Source: JAAXGX01 sp965203565
Lineage (GTDB): Bacteria; Acidobacteriota; Vicinamibacteria; Vicinamibacterales; UBA8438
Assembly (NCBI GenBank): GCA_965203565.1
Contig: OZ241896.1
Coordinates: 3,534,001-3,598,000 of the forward strand
DNA: 64,000 nucleotides
Direction: 5' to 3'
Below are positions 8,984 to 16,930 of the stretch, in pieces; the stretch's first letter is position 1, and each line of letters begins with the position of its first letter. The notes below the pieces were generated by a model that searched no databases, was not told where the DNA came from, and worked only from the letters and a program-made list of their open reading frames with translations. The position numbers were made by a program, and so were the translations under genes.

Positions 8984-9012
8984 TTGACAGGCGTATGCAC
9001 GAATTGTAGCGT
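8984..9012 (+). promoter_or_regulatory. Putative sigma-70 promoter upstream of the 9153 gene pair
   Basis: TTGACA at 8984-8989 is a consensus -35 box; 17 bases later is TAGCGT (9007-9012), a weak -10. It points to the two-gene unit starting at 9153, about 140 bases further on. Confidence 0.5.
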
Positions 9013-9023
9013 TCGCTGCAATT
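9002..9023. promoter_or_regulatory. Near-palindrome overlapping the -10 box (operator candidate)
   Basis: Arms AATTGTAGCG (9002-9011) and CGCTGCAATT (9014-9023) match at nine of ten positions around a two-base centre. It covers the predicted -10 and start-site region of the promoter at 8984, where a dimeric repressor could sit. No regulator gene is adjacent. Confidence 0.4.
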
Positions 9024-9152
9024 GCAGTCACGAGACCTTGTGGTTTCATCCCACCTGCCAAAGCCGCCCCGGCCGAAGGCGTCCCGGCCCCGGTTGACGC
9101 CCTGTTTCGAGACGAATACGCTTGTCGATCCGCGCGATTTCAGGAGGGGAAC

Positions 9153-9698
9153 ATGACCGTGCTGCTGTGGATCCTGGCGCTGACGGCGCCGGCCTTCTAC
9201 GCGTGGCGGACCTGGGGGTTGCTGAGCTTGAACCTCAAGGTAGGCATGAATGACGACGCCATCGCAAAGGACACGTTCATCGCGTTGCTGAACGACGCCG
9301 AGAGCGCGATCTGGATCTGCGACGACGGGAACGACTTTCCGGAATCCATCTACAACATGCCGGAAATCGTCACCGCGATCGAGGATCGGTTGAGGCGCAA
9401 CGATCGATTGCGGCTATTCTGCCTTTTCAGCTCGGAAGAGAAAACCCTTTTTGCCCGGACTTTCGAAGGAAATCCTCGGGTGCGCATCAGGCGGGTGCGG
9501 CCGAGACGAGACATCCACTTCAAGATCATCGACGACGCCGCGAAAGGTTACGTATCGGCGCATCCGCAGGGTTCCTTCGAGAGAAGGTATCGGAGCTACG
9601 ACTGCACCAGAGCGCCGAAACATATCCGGCAGGCCGCATTGGGGCGCCACCTGGACAGCATGAAGGGCATCTTCCCCGAGGAGCGCGCCGTTGCCTGA
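9153..9698 (+). CDS. Membrane-anchored protein of unknown function
   Basis: A 181-residue protein with an N-terminal transmembrane segment (VLLWILALTAPAFYAWRTW) and a soluble domain containing the phrases AESAIWICDDGNDFPESIYN and DIHFKIIDDAAKGYVSAHP. The HFKIIDD phrase recalls phospholipase-D-like folds, but a full HKD motif is not visible. A strong AGGAGGGG ribosome site precedes ATG 9153. G+C is lower than in flanking core genes, fitting acquired DNA. The following gene overlaps its end by eight bases. Confidence 0.65.
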   Translation: MTVLLWILALTAPAFYAWRTWGLLSLNLKVGMNDDAIAKDTFIALLNDAESAIWICDDGNDFPESIYNMPEIVTAIEDRLRRNDRLRLFCLFSSEEKTLFARTFEGNPRVRIRRVRPRRDIHFKIIDDAAKGYVSAHPQGSFERRYRSYDCTRAPKHIRQAALGRHLDSMKGIFPEERAVA

Positions 9699-10002
9699 AA
9701 GCGGCGCCTATTCGCTCCTGATTCTGTCGTTCGCGGTGTTCTCGTTCGTGGCGTGGCAATTGCGGGGCAGCGGGATCCCTCTCAGGTTGGGATTCTGCGC
9801 AGGGTTCTTGATGTTGCTGGTGGGTGCTCGCCTGCTGCTGCATCAACTCCACAGCATCTTCTCTTCGCTTGCTTCGAGACCGTGGGATCTGGTCTTGGCG
9901 TCCTATGACGGCTTGATCCTCCTCGCCTTCGTCGCGCTGCTGACCTGGACCAGCGTCCATGTCCTGATCCGCGCAACGACAGCGGACCCGTCGCCCAAGT
10001 GA
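9691..10002 (+). CDS. Small multi-pass membrane protein
   Basis: A 103-residue hydrophobic protein with about three transmembrane helices (residues 6-23, 30-49 and 70-91). It starts at TTG 9691, which has GAGGAG eight bases upstream inside the preceding gene, and overlaps that gene by eight bases. The two therefore form a translationally coupled pair, possibly a membrane complex. Family unknown. Confidence 0.6.
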   Translation: MPESGAYSLLILSFAVFSFVAWQLRGSGIPLRLGFCAGFLMLLVGARLLLHQLHSIFSSLASRPWDLVLASYDGLILLAFVALLTWTSVHVLIRATTADPSPK

Positions 10003-10160
10003 ATCGGGCGCCTTCGACGTCGTCGACGATTGCCCGTGTCTGACGGCATCAGCCGCAAAACCGCCCAGGAGCGTCGGGGCGGCAACCGTCCCGCCGTGTC
10101 GAGCGCCGCGGGGTTCGACGTGGCCGGCGCATTTCCGAACCGTGAAATAATGACCCGCGC

Positions 10161-13100
10161 ATGCCGAAGCCGTCCGCGCCGCTGACGGCGGCGGTCGAGG
10201 AGTACTTCGCCGAGCTGCGGCGGGTCCGGGCGTCGGGCGGCGCCACGGGCGAGCGGTCGAGCTACGGGGCGCTGGCGAGCCTGCTGAACGCCGTCGGCCG
10301 CACGCTCGACCCGAAAGTGTTCTGCGTCCCGGAGATGGCCGACCAGGGCGCGGGCCACCCCGACTTCGGCCTCTACACGGCGACCCAGGCGCCGAAGGGC
10401 CGGCCGCGGGACGGGCAGGTCCCCGAGCGCGGCGTGGTCGAGGTGAAGGCGCCGCGCGACGACCGGCGGGCGGCGGCGGTCCGCGAGCAGGTCACCCGCT
10501 ACTGGGGACGCTACCGCCTGGTGCTGGTGACCAACCTGCGCGAGTTCGCGCTGGTCGGCCCCGACGCGGCGGGCGCCGAGACGACGCTCGAGTCGTTCAG
10601 TCTGGCCGGGAGCGCCGACGACTTCGCCCGCCGGCTGGAGACCCCGCGCGTCTTCGCCCGCGACGTCGGCGCCAGCTTCGGCGAGTACCTCCGCCGCGCG
10701 CTGTCGCACCGCGCCCGGCTCGCCGAGCCGAAGGACCTCGCGTGGCTGCTCGCCTCCTACGCGCGCGACGCCCTGGCGCGGGTGGAGGCGGCCGGCGAGG
10801 CGCCGTCGCTGGCGGCGGTGCGCGCCGCGCTGGAAGAAGCGCTCGGCGTCCGCTTCGAGGGCGCGAAGGGCGCCCGCTTCTTCCGCTCGACGCTGGTGCA
10901 GACGCTGTTCTACGGCGTCTTCGCGGCCTGGGTGCTGTGGGCGCGCGCGGCGGCGCCGCCGGCCGGCCCGTTCGACTGGCGCACGGCGGTCTGGCATCTG
11001 CGCGCGCCGGTCCTGCGGGCGCTCTTCCAGCAGCTCTCCGACCCCGGCCGCCTGCAGCCGCTCGGCCTCGTCGAGGTGCTCGACTGGACCGCGGCGGCGC
11101 TCGACCGGGTGGACCGGCCGGCGTTCTTCGCCCGCTTCCGCGAGGGCGAGGCGGTCCCCTACTTCTACGAGCCGTTCCTCGAAGCGTTCGACCCGGCGCT
11201 GCGCAGGCAGCTCGGCGTTTGGTACACCCCGGCCGAGGTCGTCCGCTACATGGTGGCCCGCGTGGACCGGGCGCTGCGCGACGACCTCGGCGTCGCCGAC
11301 GGCCTGGCCGCCGGGCACGTCTACGTGCTCGACCCCTGCTGCGGCACCGGCGCCTACCTCGCCGAGGTGCTGCGCCGCATCGCCGCCAACCTCGAGGGCC
11401 GCGGCCTCGGCGCGCTCGCCGGCGCGCGGGTGAAGCAAGCGGCGGCCGAACGGGTGTTCGGCTTCGAGATCATGCCCGCGCCGTTCGTCGTCGCGCATCT
11501 CCAGGTCGGTCTGACGATGCAGGACCTCGACGCGCCGCTGGCCGGCGACGGCGCCGAGCGGCCCGGCGTCTTCCTCACCAACGCGCTGACCGGCTGGGAG
11601 CCGCGCGCGGCGAAACCGCTTCCGTTCCCCGAACTGGAGGAAGAGCGCGACCGCGCCGAGCGGGTGAAGCAGGAGACGCCGGTGCTCGTCATCCTCGGCA
11701 ACCCGCCGTACAACGGCTTCGCGGGCATGGCGGTGGACGAGGAGCGGGCGCTGTCGGAAGCGTACCGCGCGACCCGGCGGGTCCGGCGGCCGGAAGGCCA
11801 GGGCCTCAACGACCTGTACGTCCGCTTCTTCCGGATGGCGGAGCGGCGCATCGCCGAGAAGACGGGGCAGGGCGTCGTCTGCTTCATCTCGAACTACTCG
11901 TGGCTCGACGGCCTGTCGTTCACCGGCATGCGGGAGCGGTACCTGGAGGCGTTCGACGTCGTCCGCGTCGACTGCCTGAACGGCGACAAGTACAAGACCG
12001 GCAAGGTGGCGCCCGACGGCTCGCCGGACCCGAGCATCTTCTCGACCGGCGGCGATCCGGTGGGCATCCAGGTCGGCACGGCCGTCACGACGCTGGTGCG
12101 CAAGGCGGAGCACGCGCCGGCGGCGGGCGTCGGCTTCCGCCACCTGTGGGGGCAGCGGAAGCGCGAGGAACTGGCCCGGACGGCGGAGACCGAACCGGGC
12201 GGCCTCTACGATCTGGTCGAGCCGGTCCTGCCGCTCGGCTTGCCGTTCGCGCCGACCGCGGTCAGCAAGGAGTGGTTCGACTGGCCGGCGCTGCCCGAGC
12301 TGTTTCCGGTGTCGTTTCCGGGCGTGAAGACCAGCCGCGACGGATTTCTCGTCGACAGCGATCTCGACCGGCTGAAGGCGCGCATCGCCGACTACTTCGA
12401 TCCGGCGCTGAGCCACGAGGAGATCGCGCGGCGCCATCCGGCCGCGATGAAGGGCGACAGCGCGGTTCAGCGCCGCGCCGTGCGGGAGGCGCTGCTCGCG
12501 CGCGGCGGCCCGAACGAGGACGGCTTCGTGCGCTTCGCCTACCGGCCGTTCGACGAGCGTTGGCTGTACTGGGAGGCGGACGGCGGGCTTCTCGACCGCC
12601 CGCGTGCCGACTGCTGGCCCCACGTGTTCGAGAGGAACCGGTGGCTGGTCACGCAACAGAAGCCCCGCCGGGGATGGTCGTCGCCACAGGCGATTTCCCA
12701 CATCGGTTGCATCGACCTCATGGATCGGAGCGCCACATGCATTCCGACAATGCTGAATGACGACGTCGGAGTCGACGGGACTGCCTCCGTAACTCCAGAA
12801 ACGTTACTACCCGTTCACGTCGCGCGCCGTGCCGGAAGCGACGGCGCCAGCCGCCGAATTCGCCCCAACTTGTCGGCAACCGCACGGCGCTATCTGGGAA
12901 ACGTCAGCTCGAGCGTCGAGGACCTGTTCCACCACGCACTCGCTGTGCTGCACGATCCCGCCTACCGCGAGGCCAACGCCGGCGCGCTCCGCATGGAATG
13001 GCCGCGCATCTCGTTGCCGGGCTGGCCCGACGGCGACTCCGAGAGCGCGGGGGCGGCGCTCGCCGAATCGGCGGCACGGGGACGCGAACTCGCCCGGCTG

Positions 13101-13586
13101 CTCGACCCTGACGCCCCGGTGGACGGCGTGACCACGGGAACGCTCCGCCCGGAGATTGCCGCCGTCGCCCGTCCCGCCACCGTCCACGGCCGCAACATGG
13201 CCGGCGGCGACTTCGCGCTCACCGCCGGCTGGGGACACCACGGCGCCGGCGACGCCGTGATGCCGGGCCAGGGCCGGATGGTCGAGCGTCCGTTCACGGC
13301 CGGCGAACGCGCCGCCCTCGGCGACGCCCTGCCCGCGCTCGGCGACGCCACGTTCGACGTGCACCTCAACGGCCGCGCGTTCTGGGCCAACGTCCCCGCC
13401 GCCGTCTGGTCGTACCGGCTCGGCGGCTACCAGGTGCTCAAGAAGTGGCTCTCCTACCGCGAACGCTCCGTCCTCGGACGCCCGCTGCAACCGGACGAAG
13501 TGCAGCACTTCACCGACACGGCGCGGCGGATCGCGGCGATTCTGCGGGTGACCGGCGCCGGAACGACCGGGCAAGCAGCTTGGTGA
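10161..13586 (+). CDS. Single-chain restriction-modification enzyme (type IIG / type ISP-like) with N6-adenine methyltransferase
   Basis: A 1141-residue protein joining nuclease, methyltransferase and target-recognition functions. The N terminus has a PD-(D/E)XK-like signature: Asp68 in HPDFG and Glu94-Val-Lys96 in GVVEVK. Methyltransferase motif I is VLDPCCGTGAYL (about residue 388) and motif IV is ILGNPPYNG (about 513), the NPPY form that methylates adenine. The C-terminal half should hold target recognition. No helicase motifs are seen, so it is shorter than true type ISP enzymes. ATG 10161 lacks a clear ribosome site. A decayed fragment of a related gene lies at 21640. Confidence 0.87.
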   Translation: MPKPSAPLTAAVEEYFAELRRVRASGGATGERSSYGALASLLNAVGRTLDPKVFCVPEMADQGAGHPDFGLYTATQAPKGRPRDGQVPERGVVEVKAPRDDRRAAAVREQVTRYWGRYRLVLVTNLREFALVGPDAAGAETTLESFSLAGSADDFARRLETPRVFARDVGASFGEYLRRALSHRARLAEPKDLAWLLASYARDALARVEAAGEAPSLAAVRAALEEALGVRFEGAKGARFFRSTLVQTLFYGVFAAWVLWARAAAPPAGPFDWRTAVWHLRAPVLRALFQQLSDPGRLQPLGLVEVLDWTAAALDRVDRPAFFARFREGEAVPYFYEPFLEAFDPALRRQLGVWYTPAEVVRYMVARVDRALRDDLGVADGLAAGHVYVLDPCCGTGAYLAEVLRRIAANLEGRGLGALAGARVKQAAAERVFGFEIMPAPFVVAHLQVGLTMQDLDAPLAGDGAERPGVFLTNALTGWEPRAAKPLPFPELEEERDRAERVKQETPVLVILGNPPYNGFAGMAVDEERALSEAYRATRRVRRPEGQGLNDLYVRFFRMAERRIAEKTGQGVVCFISNYSWLDGLSFTGMRERYLEAFDVVRVDCLNGDKYKTGKVAPDGSPDPSIFSTGGDPVGIQVGTAVTTLVRKAEHAPAAGVGFRHLWGQRKREELARTAETEPGGLYDLVEPVLPLGLPFAPTAVSKEWFDWPALPELFPVSFPGVKTSRDGFLVDSDLDRLKARIADYFDPALSHEEIARRHPAAMKGDSAVQRRAVREALLARGGPNEDGFVRFAYRPFDERWLYWEADGGLLDRPRADCWPHVFERNRWLVTQQKPRRGWSSPQAISHIGCIDLMDRSATCIPTMLNDDVGVDGTASVTPETLLPVHVARRAGSDGASRRIRPNLSATARRYLGNVSSSVEDLFHHALAVLHDPAYREANAGALRMEWPRISLPGWPDGDSESAGAALAESAARGRELARLLDPDAPVDGVTTGTLRPEIAAVARPATVHGRNMAGGDFALTAGWGHHGAGDAVMPGQGRMVERPFTAGERAALGDALPALGDATFDVHLNGRAFWANVPAAVWSYRLGGYQVLKKWLSYRERSVLGRPLQPDEVQHFTDTARRIAAILRVTGAGTTGQAAW

Positions 13587-13630
13587 ATGCCGGGCGCGTC
13601 AGCGAGCGGCGAGAAGGAGACCACCGCGGC

Positions 13631-13660
13631 TTGACCCGCTCGATCGCCGGGCGGTACGCT
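13631..13660 (+). promoter_or_regulatory. Putative promoter downstream of the restriction gene
   Basis: TTGACC (13631-13636), an 18-base spacer, then TACGCT (13655-13660). The same boxes and roughly 70 bases of flanking sequence recur at 21830 next to the restriction-gene remnant, so the region is a duplicated unit. It could drive the antitoxin-like and Fic genes. Confidence 0.4.
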
Positions 13661-13719
13661 TATCTTGCGCCGGCCAACCCGCACGCGGTCGCGCTCGGCG
13701 CAGACCGGAGTGTGATCTG

Positions 13720-13755
13720 GAATGACAGTGGAGGTCCTGGATACGCGGCTTCAGG
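13720..13755 (+). repeat. 36-bp direct repeat, copy 1
   Basis: This segment recurs at 14191-14226 with three mismatches; both copies contain CCTGGATACGCGGCTTCAGG. The two copies bracket the antitoxin-like ORF and the element at 14025, suggesting a small duplication or the scar of a cassette insertion. Confidence 0.75.
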
Positions 13756-13764
13756 GATGCGGCG

Positions 13765-14076
13765 TTGATGACGCCGTTTTCCCCGGAGCGAGGGTGCGTC
13801 GGGGAGATGTGCATGCCTGGGTCTGCCGAAGCCTCTGTCAAAATTCACCGGCGTAGCGTCACGCCCGCTCGCCCGCGGAGTGTGCCGGAAGACGACAAGG
13901 CGTTGCGCGAGGACGCCATCCGTGCCATCGAGGAAGGGCGCGCGGATCATGCCGCCGGGCGCACCTTTACCTTGACGGAAATCAAGGAGGAGCTGGGGAT
14001 CGTCCCCGGTAGACCGGGGCCTGACAGCCCGTGGCAAAATCCCCGCTGCATTCGACGGGCGCTGCATCCCGGCTGA
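13765..14076 (+). pseudogene. Antitoxin-like small gene, 3' end replaced by a MITE-like element
   Basis: The convincing part is residues 40-80, VPEDDKALREDAIRA followed by GRTFTLTEIKEELGI, which resembles the C-terminal part of ParD/RelB-type antitoxins. The upstream part and the true start are uncertain. The element at 14025 entered after the codons for GRPGP. Removing the element and one copy of the CTGA duplication restores CCT GAG CCC GAA TGA, an end of PEPE-stop, whereas the current frame runs 17 codons into the element. No cognate toxin gene is seen nearby unless it is the downstream Fic protein. Confidence 0.45.
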
Positions 14077-14182
14077 ACTGCGTTGTTCGTCGGTCGAATA
14101 TGGCCAATATGCTCCCTCCTCACGCCTTGTCAGCCGGGCGCCCCGCCCGTCTCGGTGCGACGCGGGGTTTTACCACGGGCTG
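14025..14182 (-). repeat. 158-bp palindromic MITE-like element, copy 2 (subfamily A)
   Basis: Full-length copy flanked by the direct duplication CTGA (14021-14024 and 14183-14186). It interrupts the last codons of the antitoxin-like gene and contributes its new stop codon. Subfamily A is marked by TATTGGCCATATTCGACCG in the centre when read in the other orientation. Confidence 0.93.
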
Positions 14183-14190
14183 CTGAGCCC

Positions 14191-14226
14191 GAATGACGGC
14201 GGAGGGCCTGGATACGCGGCTTCAGG
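14191..14226 (+). repeat. 36-bp direct repeat, copy 2
   Basis: Partner of 13720-13755 with 33 of 36 bases identical. It lies immediately after the element's right-hand target duplication and upstream of the Fic operon. Confidence 0.75.
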
Positions 14227-14258
14227 TGAATGACATCGTGTTCAGAGGGAGGAACGCA

Positions 14259-14459
14259 ATGCTGATGCCGAAACCGAAGAAGCTGTCAGCGGCGGAGGAA
14301 GCGGCGATCGAACGACTGAAGCGGGTGGCCGGCCGGTCGATGACGAGACAGGAGCTCCTGGAGCAGCGTATCTCGTGGGTATATGGCAACCTGCCGAGCA
14401 AAAGCAGGATCACGCGTGAAGAGGTGGCCAGTCTGGTCAGGGCGCGGGAAGGCGAATAG
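14259..14459 (+). CDS. Small protein upstream of Fic, probable antitoxin or partner
   Basis: A 66-residue helical, charged protein (SMTRQELLEQRISWVYGNLPSKSRITREEV in its middle, given here only to locate residues 28-57). Small proteins of this look are often encoded directly ahead of Fic genes. The ATG at 14259 is preceded by GGGAGGA, which favours it over an upstream ATG at 14193. Six bases separate its stop from fic. The exact S/TxxxE(G/N) inhibitory motif of known Fic antitoxins is not obvious, so antitoxin function is inferred from position. Confidence 0.65.
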   Translation: MLMPKPKKLSAAEEAAIERLKRVAGRSMTRQELLEQRISWVYGNLPSKSRITREEVASLVRAREGE

Positions 14460-14465
14460 TCCGTC

Positions 14466-15098
14466 ATGGTTCTGTACGAGCTCTTTGAGGACGAACAGCA
14501 TCCGGAGTACCGCGCCCTTGCGTCCGCCAACCTGGAGAGGCAGTACGGTTTTCTGACCTCGATCGTCAATGCGGCGGTGGCTGTCGACAGACCGATGGTG
14601 TCAACGGCGATCGTCAAGGCGCTGAATTACCACGCCATCTGCTGTCTGCACGTGAACGCAGGAGAATACCGCCCTTGCCCGGTCGAGGTAGGTGGATTCA
14701 GACCGCCCGCGCATTATCGTGTTCCAGAGTTGATGAACGCTTTCGTCAACGAGGTCAACCGACACCTGGAAGCTGCCGATGCGCTGACGTTGGCCGCATA
14801 CTGCCTGTGGCGGCTGAATCACATTCACCCGTTCATCAATGGGAACGGCCGTACCGCTCGCGCGCTGTGCTACTACGTGATTTGCGTCAAGTTCGGCGGT
14901 CCGCTGCCGGGCGCTCCCATATTGCCCGAATTGATCCGGCGCAACCGCGAACAATACGTGGAGTTGCTCCGAGCCACCGATGCGGTCTCCGGGGGCGCCG
15001 GCGAAGTCTGGGAACGCGCGTTGAACGACCTGAGCGTGTTCGTGTTACGCCTGCTGAACGAACAGACTGCGTTCGTCGAACCTGAACCGCGCTCATGA
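14466..15098 (+). CDS. Fic/DOC family protein (probable AMP-transferase toxin)
   Basis: A 210-residue protein with the complete Fic active-site motif HPFINGNGRTAR (about residues 119-130), including the catalytic His and the anion-hole Gly-Asn-Gly-Arg. Fic enzymes transfer AMP or other groups to protein hydroxyls and often act as toxins. No inhibitory helix is evident inside the protein itself, consistent with control by the 66-residue partner encoded just upstream. Its 3' part is overlapped by an opposite-strand open frame. Confidence 0.88.
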   Translation: MVLYELFEDEQHPEYRALASANLERQYGFLTSIVNAAVAVDRPMVSTAIVKALNYHAICCLHVNAGEYRPCPVEVGGFRPPAHYRVPELMNAFVNEVNRHLEAADALTLAAYCLWRLNHIHPFINGNGRTARALCYYVICVKFGGPLPGAPILPELIRRNREQYVELLRATDAVSGGAGEVWERALNDLSVFVLRLLNEQTAFVEPEPRS

Positions 15099-16234
15099 GC
15101 GCTTCGTGTCCGACGTTCTGCGGCGGTCGGGTGGCGGAGTCGGTGCTGGCGCCGCTCCCGCATCCGCCACGGCGAACCGAAGTAGGGCCGCAGGAAACCC
15201 TGCATCCACAGAGTTCCGGCGATGTCCTGGCCCGGCTCGGGCGGTGAATCGTGGCGCCACGCCTTGGCCGTGATCAGGATCGGCAGGTCGAAATCTTCCT
15301 TGCTCCCGGCCGCCTGACTCCGCGGTATGTCCAAAGCTCGGACGACGGTGGCGGTCGCCAGCCAGGCTTCCTGGCCAAGCATTTCCACTTTCTCCACCTG
15401 CCGAACCGGCGCGTGGAAATCGTAATCATCCCGGTCCCACTCGTCCCGGGGCGAGAGAATGGATGCGCCCTTCAGTGATATTTCTTTCGACGGCTCGCCC
15501 TCGCCCCGCATGGATTCCCAGATCCCCGGTTTGATTGGGACTTCGATTGCTTCTTCCTCCACTGGGCCGCAGTCATAAGCCACCGCGGACAGGACGAAAT
15601 CAAGGACGGCTCCCTCGCGGTATCGGTTTCTGTTCTCTCCGTATCGACAGTCGAAAAAGTCGACCGTTGCGCCGCCCAGGTTCGCTTCTATCTGCGCTTC
15701 CACGCCATCGGGCCAGACCATCACTTCTCCCAGGGTCATCGGATACGGCAGTCCGCTGCCGACGTGGGGAAACATCGTCTTCAATTCCGGCGTTCCGTCG
15801 CCATCCACTTGGACGATCATCCTGAGACCGAGAGTCGGCGACGGCCAGGAGAAGTAGAACGCCTTGTCCGGCCACTCTATGCCCGCGTCTACGGATTCGC
15901 GTGAAGACAGGCAGTTGGGGGAAAAAGCATCGATGATTTGACTCTCCAAGACGTCCTGCACGTGATCGAATGGGGGCTCCGCAAAGAACGGATCCCAGTG
16001 CGATCCGCGAGCATGCCTGACATCGTCATCGTCCCCCTCCGTCTCCTGATGGAACGTGTTTTCCCTGCGTTCCTGCTCGTCCGCACTGGAAACATGGACC
16101 ATTGGCGCGATCTTCGTGTCAATCTGCGTTGTCTGTCCGTCGAAGTCGACGGACACGCGTCCGTCGCGTTCGTCTTCCGTGACGACACCCAGACTGAGTG
16201 TTTCGTGCCGAACGATGTTTCCTTTCTTCAGCAT
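14873..16234 (-). CDS. Hypothetical protein, C-terminal region apparently replaced by run-through antisense to fic
   Basis: A 453-residue open frame of which about residues 1-375 look genuine. Residues 1-50 resemble an SH3-like DUF3553-type barrel (MLKKGNIVRHETLSLGVV). Then comes an acidic linker and an unrecognised domain containing YFSWPSPTLGLRMIVQVDG and GTLWMQGFLRPYF. From about base 15105 leftwards the frame is antisense to fic and becomes Arg/Ser-rich, so the original 3' end was probably lost by rearrangement. It starts 24 bases after DUF433 in the same direction. Confidence 0.55.
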   Translation of the reverse strand: MLKKGNIVRHETLSLGVVTEDERDGRVSVDFDGQTTQIDTKIAPMVHVSSADEQERRENTFHQETEGDDDDVRHARGSHWDPFFAEPPFDHVQDVLESQIIDAFSPNCLSSRESVDAGIEWPDKAFYFSWPSPTLGLRMIVQVDGDGTPELKTMFPHVGSGLPYPMTLGEVMVWPDGVEAQIEANLGGATVDFFDCRYGENRNRYREGAVLDFVLSAVAYDCGPVEEEAIEVPIKPGIWESMRGEGEPSKEISLKGASILSPRDEWDRDDYDFHAPVRQVEKVEMLGQEAWLATATVVRALDIPRSQAAGSKEDFDLPILITAKAWRHDSPPEPGQDIAGTLWMQGFLRPYFGSPWRMRERRQHRLRHPTAAERRTRSAHERGSGSTNAVCSFSRRNTNTLRSFNARSQTSPAPPETASVARSNSTYCSRLRRINSGNMGAPGSGPPNLTQIT

Positions 16235-16258
16235 GTCGTCACACCAGACTCAGCAGTT

Positions 16259-16489
16259 TCAACGTGAACCGAGAACGACTTCCTGCTCCTCCGTGCGCCA
16301 CGCGGCGTAGGTCAGAGCCTGCCGGATGTCGTCGCTTTCCAGGTACGGATATGCCGCCAGCACATCGGCCTCGTCGTGGCCCTCGGCCAGGAGCCCCACG
16401 ATCATGCCGACCGTCACACGCAGGCCGCGGATGCACGGCCGTCCTCCCATGACGTCGGGATCCCGGGTAATCCGGTTCAGGTTGGTCAT
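16259..16489 (-). CDS. DUF433 domain protein (antitoxin-like)
   Basis: A 76-residue protein matching DUF433: NRITRDPDVMGGRPCIRG, then RVTVGMIVGLLAEG, then AYPYLESDDIRQALTYAAWR. DUF433 proteins are winged-helix-like and usually precede a DUF5615 PIN-like toxin; here no DUF5615 gene follows, so it is an orphan. The start at 16489 (MTNLNRIT) fits the family; an upstream in-frame ATG at 16519 adds ten non-conserved residues. Confidence 0.8.
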   Translation of the reverse strand: MTNLNRITRDPDVMGGRPCIRGLRVTVGMIVGLLAEGHDEADVLAAYPYLESDDIRQALTYAAWRTEEQEVVLGSR

Positions 16490-16555
16490 GACGTTCAGTA
16501 TATCCCGGTTGCGACGCACGCAACGGTACGGACTTCGCTGTTCCTGTCGGGAGGC

Positions 16556-16800
16556 GCGTCTTCTTCATGCCAGAAGCCGCGCCAGCCGGGCAGGGCGGCA
16601 GATGGCCCCCGCGCCGCCGCAAAAACGTGCGCGTCCCGGCGCCGCTCGACCACCCGCCGCACCCGCTCTTCCCGCGGCTTGTCCGCCAACTGGTCCAGAT
16701 GCGTCTCCCGGCGCCAAGTCTCCCCGAAGCCGCTGGAGACGTACGGCGGAAGCCGCCCGGATCACCGAGTGTCGGCGCGGCTTCGATGCGCCGACATCAA
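16556..16800 (-). pseudogene. Fused remnants of a DUF1801 gene and an AAA ATPase gene
   Basis: Bases 16556-16608 match the 3' end of the DUF1801 pseudogene at 19182 (coding ALPGWRGF), including sequence just after its stop. Bases 16624-16714 match the middle of the AAA ATPase copies (RVRRVVE and the HLDQLADK region), and 16715-16796 match their upstream region beginning CCGAAGCCGCTGGAGACGTA. About 0.9 kb of ATPase gene is missing between these blocks. It is therefore a third, decayed ATPase locus beside a decayed DUF1801 gene. Confidence 0.75.
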
Positions 16801-16803
16801 TCG

Positions 16804-16828
16804 CAAAATTGCAATATCGACAATTTTG
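16804..16828. promoter_or_regulatory. AT-rich inverted repeat
   Basis: CAAAATTG (16804-16811) and CAATTTTG (16821-16828) are perfect inverted arms around a nine-base AT-rich centre. It lies about 100 bases beyond the tcmP stop, so it may be a weak terminator for that operon or an operator left from the ATPase remnant. Confidence 0.35.
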
Positions 16829-16930
16829 TAGCTCGGTGAGCTTCGAGTTCGATGGAGTAATGCTTGCCGAAGCGACGAGGTATCACTGGTTCACGCCATC
16901 CGGTTTGCCGGTGGCGGGTCCGCATGAAAC

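Noticed and set aside
9903..12701. A 932-codon minus-strand frame
   Set aside because: It is antisense to the restriction enzyme gene and shows no domain, only Arg/Ala/Pro-rich sequence.
14259..15098. Fic protein as the toxin partner of the antitoxin-like ORF at 13765
   Set aside because: The Fic gene has its own small partner six bases upstream, while the 13765 ORF is separated by an element and a direct repeat; kept only as a remote possibility.
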